This document shows, piece after piece, positions 5,906 through 8,428 of a stretch of DNA of 8,428 nucleotides. Made by a program: the position numbers and the translations under genes. How positions within the stretch are numbered: position 1 is the first letter of the stretch; every line of letters starts with the position of its first letter. The notes beneath the pieces were generated by a model that worked only from the letters and a program-made list of their open reading frames with translations, searched no databases and was not told where the DNA came from. Origin of the DNA: Candidatus Saccharimonadota bacterium (GTDB taxonomy: Bacteria > Patescibacteriota > Saccharimonadia > Saccharimonadales > UBA4665). The DNA lies in NCBI GenBank assembly GCA_029288515.1, contig JARIHB010000143.1, forward strand, positions 1-8,428, given 5' to 3'.

Positions 5906-7057
5906 CTAGCGCGGGCGCACCGTCCAGTCACCATATGCCAGTGACAATACATGGGGCATACCCAACTGGCCTACGAAGTCGTTTGCTTGATTAACGTTGT
6001 CCTGCAGCGTATCAAGTTGGCCGTGCAATACCTCGCCAAACTGCGGGCCGGCAGTCTGTGCTTCTGCTGCAAACTGATGGTGAAAAATCGGTGCAAAGCC
6101 AGCAATTACTTCCAGCTGCTGGGTAAGAGGCGGTGTGTATGTGCCGCGCCCCTGATGTTGACGGTAACTCCATTGAGATGCCAACGCCATTTCGGCCGCC
6201 CGGTCAACGAGCGGGTCGCCAAGGGCAGCAACCAGTTCATGGCAGAGCGGCTCGTCCGGCTGCTGGGCGTACAGACCTTTGGCCAGTGCATCCACGAGTG
6301 TATCCATGTCATGCCCAGGGAGCTCGCCTTGAATGTCGGCATACACGCCGGGACGATCAACAGGAGCATGCGGGTTGCGCGCGTCAGCTTCAGCAGCCTC
6401 AGCTAAACGCTCCTGTAGTTCGGCGGCAGCCGGCACCTCAACGGCAATGCGGTGTAATACTGCCTCATGGGTGTGACGCACCAGATTATCAAAAGGAGGA
6501 ATCGTAGGAAACGTATGCACCTCACCGGCCTGCGGGTCAGCGCCAAAGAGCATAGTGCCGCGCCGGATAGAGACACGATTAAAGGGGATTACGGCATCCA
6601 GGCCAGTCTTGCCGGTATAGTCGGTAACAGGCATGCGACGATATTCCATACCATGCAACCATATGCCCTTACGGCCCAGCGCACCCACCACCTCAGAACG
6701 CACGTTCTCCGGTAAGAGGTCGGCACAACTGATAGTATTGTCGCTTAACACGTCCGCCGGCCGTCTGTCAGTTGCTGCCTGCGATACCAGCATGCGGGCC
6801 CGCTGAGCGTAATCGTGTCGATTGTCGTCAACCGTAGTCACAATGCCATCTATCTGCCAGGTAACCAGCTCGTGCGTACCAGGGGCGGTCGGTTCTGACG
6901 GCTGTACCAGCAACGTCTGATTAGTAATCCGACGTATCGCCAAATCTCGGGCCGTTGCATACTGCGCGGCCAACGCCGCGTATTCAGTCTGGTAGGCAGC
7001 CATGTCTCGCATATCAACGTAGGATGGTAAGGATGATTCACTCAATGCCTCAAACAT
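5906..7057 (-). CDS. Soluble protein of unknown function (383 aa)
   Basis: I do not recognise this protein. It has no signal peptide or membrane segment and is acidic, Ala-rich and mostly helical in appearance. Residues about 18-45 (MAAYQTEYAALAAQYATARD) look like a heptad-type helix. A central part (about 130-195) is more beta-like, with KGIWLHGMEYRRMP, AVIPFNRVSIRRGTMLFG and HTFPTIPPFDNLVRHTHE. Helices around 205-225, 250-265 and 335-365 follow. His is scattered (for example HTHE at 195-198 and FHHQF at 325-329), but there is no canonical HExxH or other catalytic signature. The ATG at 7057 is preceded by a good promoter at a distance that leaves only a 3-5 base leader. It ends with TAG 86 bases before the nuclease ATG. 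The coding call rests on the long frame, codon texture and promoter; function is unknown. Confidence 0.8.
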   Translation of the reverse strand: MFEALSESSLPSYVDMRDMAAYQTEYAALAAQYATARDLAIRRITNQTLLVQPSEPTAPGTHELVTWQIDGIVTTVDDNRHDYAQRARMLVSQAATDRRPADVLSDNTISCADLLPENVRSEVVGALGRKGIWLHGMEYRRMPVTDYTGKTGLDAVIPFNRVSIRRGTMLFGADPQAGEVHTFPTIPPFDNLVRHTHEAVLHRIAVEVPAAAELQERLAEAAEADARNPHAPVDRPGVYADIQGELPGHDMDTLVDALAKGLYAQQPDEPLCHELVAALGDPLVDRAAEMALASQWSYRQHQGRGTYTPPLTQQLEVIAGFAPIFHHQFAAEAQTAGPQFGEVLHGQLDTLQDNVNQANDFVGQLGMPHVLSLAYGDWTVRPR

Positions 7058-7068
7058 AGATGTGACAT

Positions 7069-7097
7069 ATTATGCAACCGGCACGTTAGCAGCGCAA
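7069..7097 (-). promoter_or_regulatory. Promoter of the 383-aa unknown gene
   Basis: Minus strand TTGCGC (7092-7097), a 17-base spacer, then CATAAT (7069-7074, 5 of 6 to consensus). Transcription should start near 7060-7062, leaving 3-5 bases before the ATG at 7057 and no space for a Shine-Dalgarno sequence. Confidence 0.6.
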
Positions 7098-7121
7098 TAG
7101 CAAAGGTATTCCGCTGCAGGG

Positions 7122-7127
7122 TATACT
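7122..7127 (+). promoter_or_regulatory. -10 element of the VOC-family gene
   Basis: TATACT (5 of 6 to consensus), with transcription expected near 7134 and a leader of about 23 bases. No convincing -35 is seen. It lies in the 99-base divergent spacer, about 25 bases from the -35 of the opposite promoter, so the two could interfere or share a regulator. Confidence 0.5.
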
Positions 7128-7144
7128 ACATAGGTAACCCAAGT

Positions 7145-7151
7145 AAAGGAG
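7145..7151 (+). promoter_or_regulatory. Ribosome binding site of the VOC-family gene
   Basis: AAAGGAG, 5 bases before the ATG at 7157. Another ATG at 7153 is only one base from the site and out of frame, so 7157 is the start. This strong site contrasts with the minus-strand genes that lack one. Confidence 0.85.
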
Positions 7152-7156
7152 CATGC

Positions 7157-7609
7157 ATGCAAAGCCGTTTAAACCCTTATTTATCGTTTACTGGTAACGC
7201 CCGCGAGGCGATGGAATTCTATACATCCGTTTTTGGCGGCAAACTTGTCCTGAATACCTACAAGGAAAGCGGCATGGGCGGCGATGATCCGGCAGAAGGC
7301 AATAAGATTATGCATGCCCAGCTGGAAGCAGAGAACGGCATTACGTTAATGGCCTCCGACACGCCATCCGGCATGGAACACAAAACCGGCAGCAGCGTCA
7401 GTTTATCGCTGAGCGGCGACAACGACGATGAGTTAAACGGCTATTTTACAGAACTAGCCGACGGCGGCAAGATCACCATGCCGCTCGAAAAAGCGCCCTG
7501 GGGCGATAAGTTTGGTATGGTCACTGACAAGTTTGGTACGAGCTGGATGGTAAACATCTCGCCCGAACAGCCGGTTGACAGGCCGGCAGCTACCGGCGAC
7601 CCGGCCTAA
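7157..7609 (+). CDS. VOC-family (glyoxalase-fold) PhnB/YjdN-like protein
   Basis: A 150-residue cytoplasmic protein of the vicinal oxygen chelate superfamily. The start NPYLSFTGNAREAMEFYTSVFGG (residues 6-28) is the classic PhnB/YjdN opening, and the end DKFGTSWMVNIS (124-135) is the classic closing strand. Between them are IMHAQLEAENGITLMASDTP (His53 may bind a metal in families that do) and a SVSLSLSGD strand opening the second beta-alpha-beta-beta-beta module. PhnB-like proteins are dimers of glyoxalase/bleomycin-resistance fold, and most have no assigned reaction, so none is given here. Length is normal for the family. A -10 and strong ribosome binding site precede it. Its TAA stop overlaps by 4 bases the stop of the convergent gene, and a hairpin follows directly. 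Confidence 0.93.
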   Translation: MQSRLNPYLSFTGNAREAMEFYTSVFGGKLVLNTYKESGMGGDDPAEGNKIMHAQLEAENGITLMASDTPSGMEHKTGSSVSLSLSGDNDDELNGYFTELADGGKITMPLEKAPWGDKFGMVTDKFGTSWMVNISPEQPVDRPAATGDPA

Positions 7610-8391
7610 GCTGCCCGGGCAGTTGACCCCGGGAGCTGCAAGAGATCACGGGCTGCTTCTGCATAGTCCCGCAGCGAGCCGTGTAACCGTTCCTCATTCA
7701 TCGTAAGGCGGCCAGTAGCCAGCCGCACGCCGACTTCCTTGCCCAGGACCGGGCTTTGCAGGGGCATGGCAAACGCCTCAGGATCGTAGGCTGCGAATGT
7801 ATCAGCCACCTCCTCCGGGTATGGTGTATGTACATCAAGCTCAATCCCGTACCCCTCTTCGGGCACCAATGGGGAACGGCCAATCCGGAGCGGTGCGCCG
7901 TCATACCCAAAATAGTTCACCGTATCCGCCTGGCTAAATACGTTATACTGCGCCAGCCGCTGCTCAACGACAGCCGGCACATTCGCGCCCCATGGGTTGT
8001 CCCGTTCTACCTGGGCGGCAGCGGCATGCAGCTCATCAGACCGGGTCAGGAGGCGCTCGGCCCGGCTGGCAGCTATTTCCTGCAGCTGGGCGGCCAGCGC
8101 TTCTCTATCGCCGGCTTCAAGGCTGCGTCCCATGGTCGGGTGGACGTGGTAGGCGTACTGTTGGCGGTCGGTATATCCCAATGCCGCAAATGACTGCGAT
8201 ACTTTGCCGGTGGTATCGCCGATAGCCACATACAATTCATCAGGCTGTCTGTGTAATATCTGAATATGCGCCGCCGCCTGTAGCACCGAGAACAGACCCA
8301 AGTTACGCACCTGTGGCGATATATGAGTCATGCCAACCTCGCCAACCAGTTTGCCATCCTGCTCAAATACGCCGCTCACGCCGTATCCCAC
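7606..8391 (-). CDS. 5'-truncated protein with GNAT-like N-terminal part
   Basis: 261 residues are visible; the frame runs off the end of real sequence at 8391 and the true N-terminus is lost. The apparent GTG start at 8406 and its MYKRQ residues come from adapter sequence and are not biological. Residues about 6-85 fit the second half of a GNAT N-acetyltransferase: GVFEQDGKLVGEVGMTHIS as the central strand, RNLGLFSVLQAA in place of the acetyl-CoA loop (Q/RxxGxG/A) and its helix, DELYVAIG as the next strand, then SQSFAALGYTDRQQYAYHV, like the closing FxxxGF region. The final Gly/Ala of the loop is Phe, so the match is imperfect. About 175 further residues (long charged helix near 92-132, then mixed) match nothing I recognise. 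Stop is TAG, overlapping the VOC gene stop by 4 bases. Confidence 0.65.
   Translation of the reverse strand: MGYGVSGVFEQDGKLVGEVGMTHISPQVRNLGLFSVLQAAAHIQILHRQPDELYVAIGDTTGKVSQSFAALGYTDRQQYAYHVHPTMGRSLEAGDREALAAQLQEIAASRAERLLTRSDELHAAAAQVERDNPWGANVPAVVEQRLAQYNVFSQADTVNYFGYDGAPLRIGRSPLVPEEGYGIELDVHTPYPEEVADTFAAYDPEAFAMPLQSPVLGKEVGVRLATGRLTMNEERLHGSLRDYAEAARDLLQLPGSTARAA
7609..7637. terminator. Hairpin at the convergent gene ends, possible bidirectional terminator
   Basis: AGCTGCCCGGG (7609-7619) pairs with CCCGGGAGCT (7628-7637) to give a 10-bp GC-rich stem with one bulged G (7613) and an 8-base loop. It begins at the last base of the VOC stop codon and lies inside the last codons of the opposite gene. 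No T-run follows on either strand, so a classic intrinsic terminator is not fully supported. The left arm also lies in a perfect 12-base palindrome, CTGCCCGGGCAG (7611-7622). Confidence 0.4.
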
Positions 8392-8428
8392 CTGTCTCTT
8401 ATACACATCTGACGCTGCCGACGATAAG
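8392..8428 (+). other. Nextera transposon adapter, non-genomic sequence
   Basis: Bases 8392-8410 are CTGTCTCTTATACACATCT, the 19-bp Tn5 mosaic end used in Nextera libraries. They are followed at 8411-8424 by GACGCTGCCGACGA, the rest of the read-side Nextera adapter in reverse complement. The last four bases (TAAG) fall where a sample index would begin. This is untrimmed library sequence assembled onto the contig end. Confidence 0.97.

Noticed and set aside
8392..8410. Tn5 or other transposon end
   Set aside because: The mosaic end is followed directly by Nextera adapter sequence, so it comes from library preparation and not from a genomic mobile element.

Overview
The window looks like one end of a metagenomic or single-cell contig from a Patescibacteria/CPR organism, most plausibly Candidatus Saccharibacteria (TM7). 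The best evidence is the short type IV (pseudo)pilin, whose INPTKQLGDTRNAQR-type sequence after the N-terminal helix resembles CPR pilins. Small intergenic gaps, several proteins without a recognisable family and moderate GC fit this. This is judged by eye, not by a search. TGA ends one gene at a clean ATGA junction and is never needed as a sense codon, so the TGA=Gly code of Gracilibacteria/Absconditabacteria is unlikely.

Layout, left to right. (1) 3-668 (+): 3' part of a protein with an HELAH zinc-peptidase motif, cut by the left edge. (2) 678-1151 (-): a prepilin, convergent with it. (3) 1255-4801 (-): a compact three-gene unit. A full-length CNNM/CBS/CorC membrane protein overlaps a shorter CNNM/CBS paralogue by 4 bases, and 11 bases later comes a membrane-anchored metallo-beta-lactamase-fold hydrolase of the NAPE-PLD/UlaG/RomA type. 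An extended -10 promoter precedes the unit. (4) 4887-5819 (-): a stand-alone PD-(D/E)XK nuclease with a NucS-like C-terminal domain behind an EVE/PUA-like domain, probably a restriction or DNA-defence enzyme. (5) 5906-7057 (-): a soluble protein of unknown function. (6) 7157-7609 (+): a PhnB-like VOC/glyoxalase-fold protein, divergent from the previous gene. (7) 7606-8391 (-): a 5'-truncated gene whose first third looks like the C-terminal half of a GNAT acetyltransferase.

The last 37 bases (8392-8428) are not genomic. They are the Nextera transposon mosaic end plus adapter, and they create a false MYKRQ N-terminus on the last gene. The biological sequence ends at 8391.

The two CNNM proteins probably act together in Mg2+ (divalent cation) export or homeostasis, and the hydrolase may be co-transcribed with them. 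The other genes look like independent units. Several minus-strand promoters lie so close to the ATG that leaderless or nearly leaderless transcripts are predicted. No tRNA, rRNA, CRISPR array, insertion sequence or integrase was seen, and no gene-free stretch exceeds about 105 bases.
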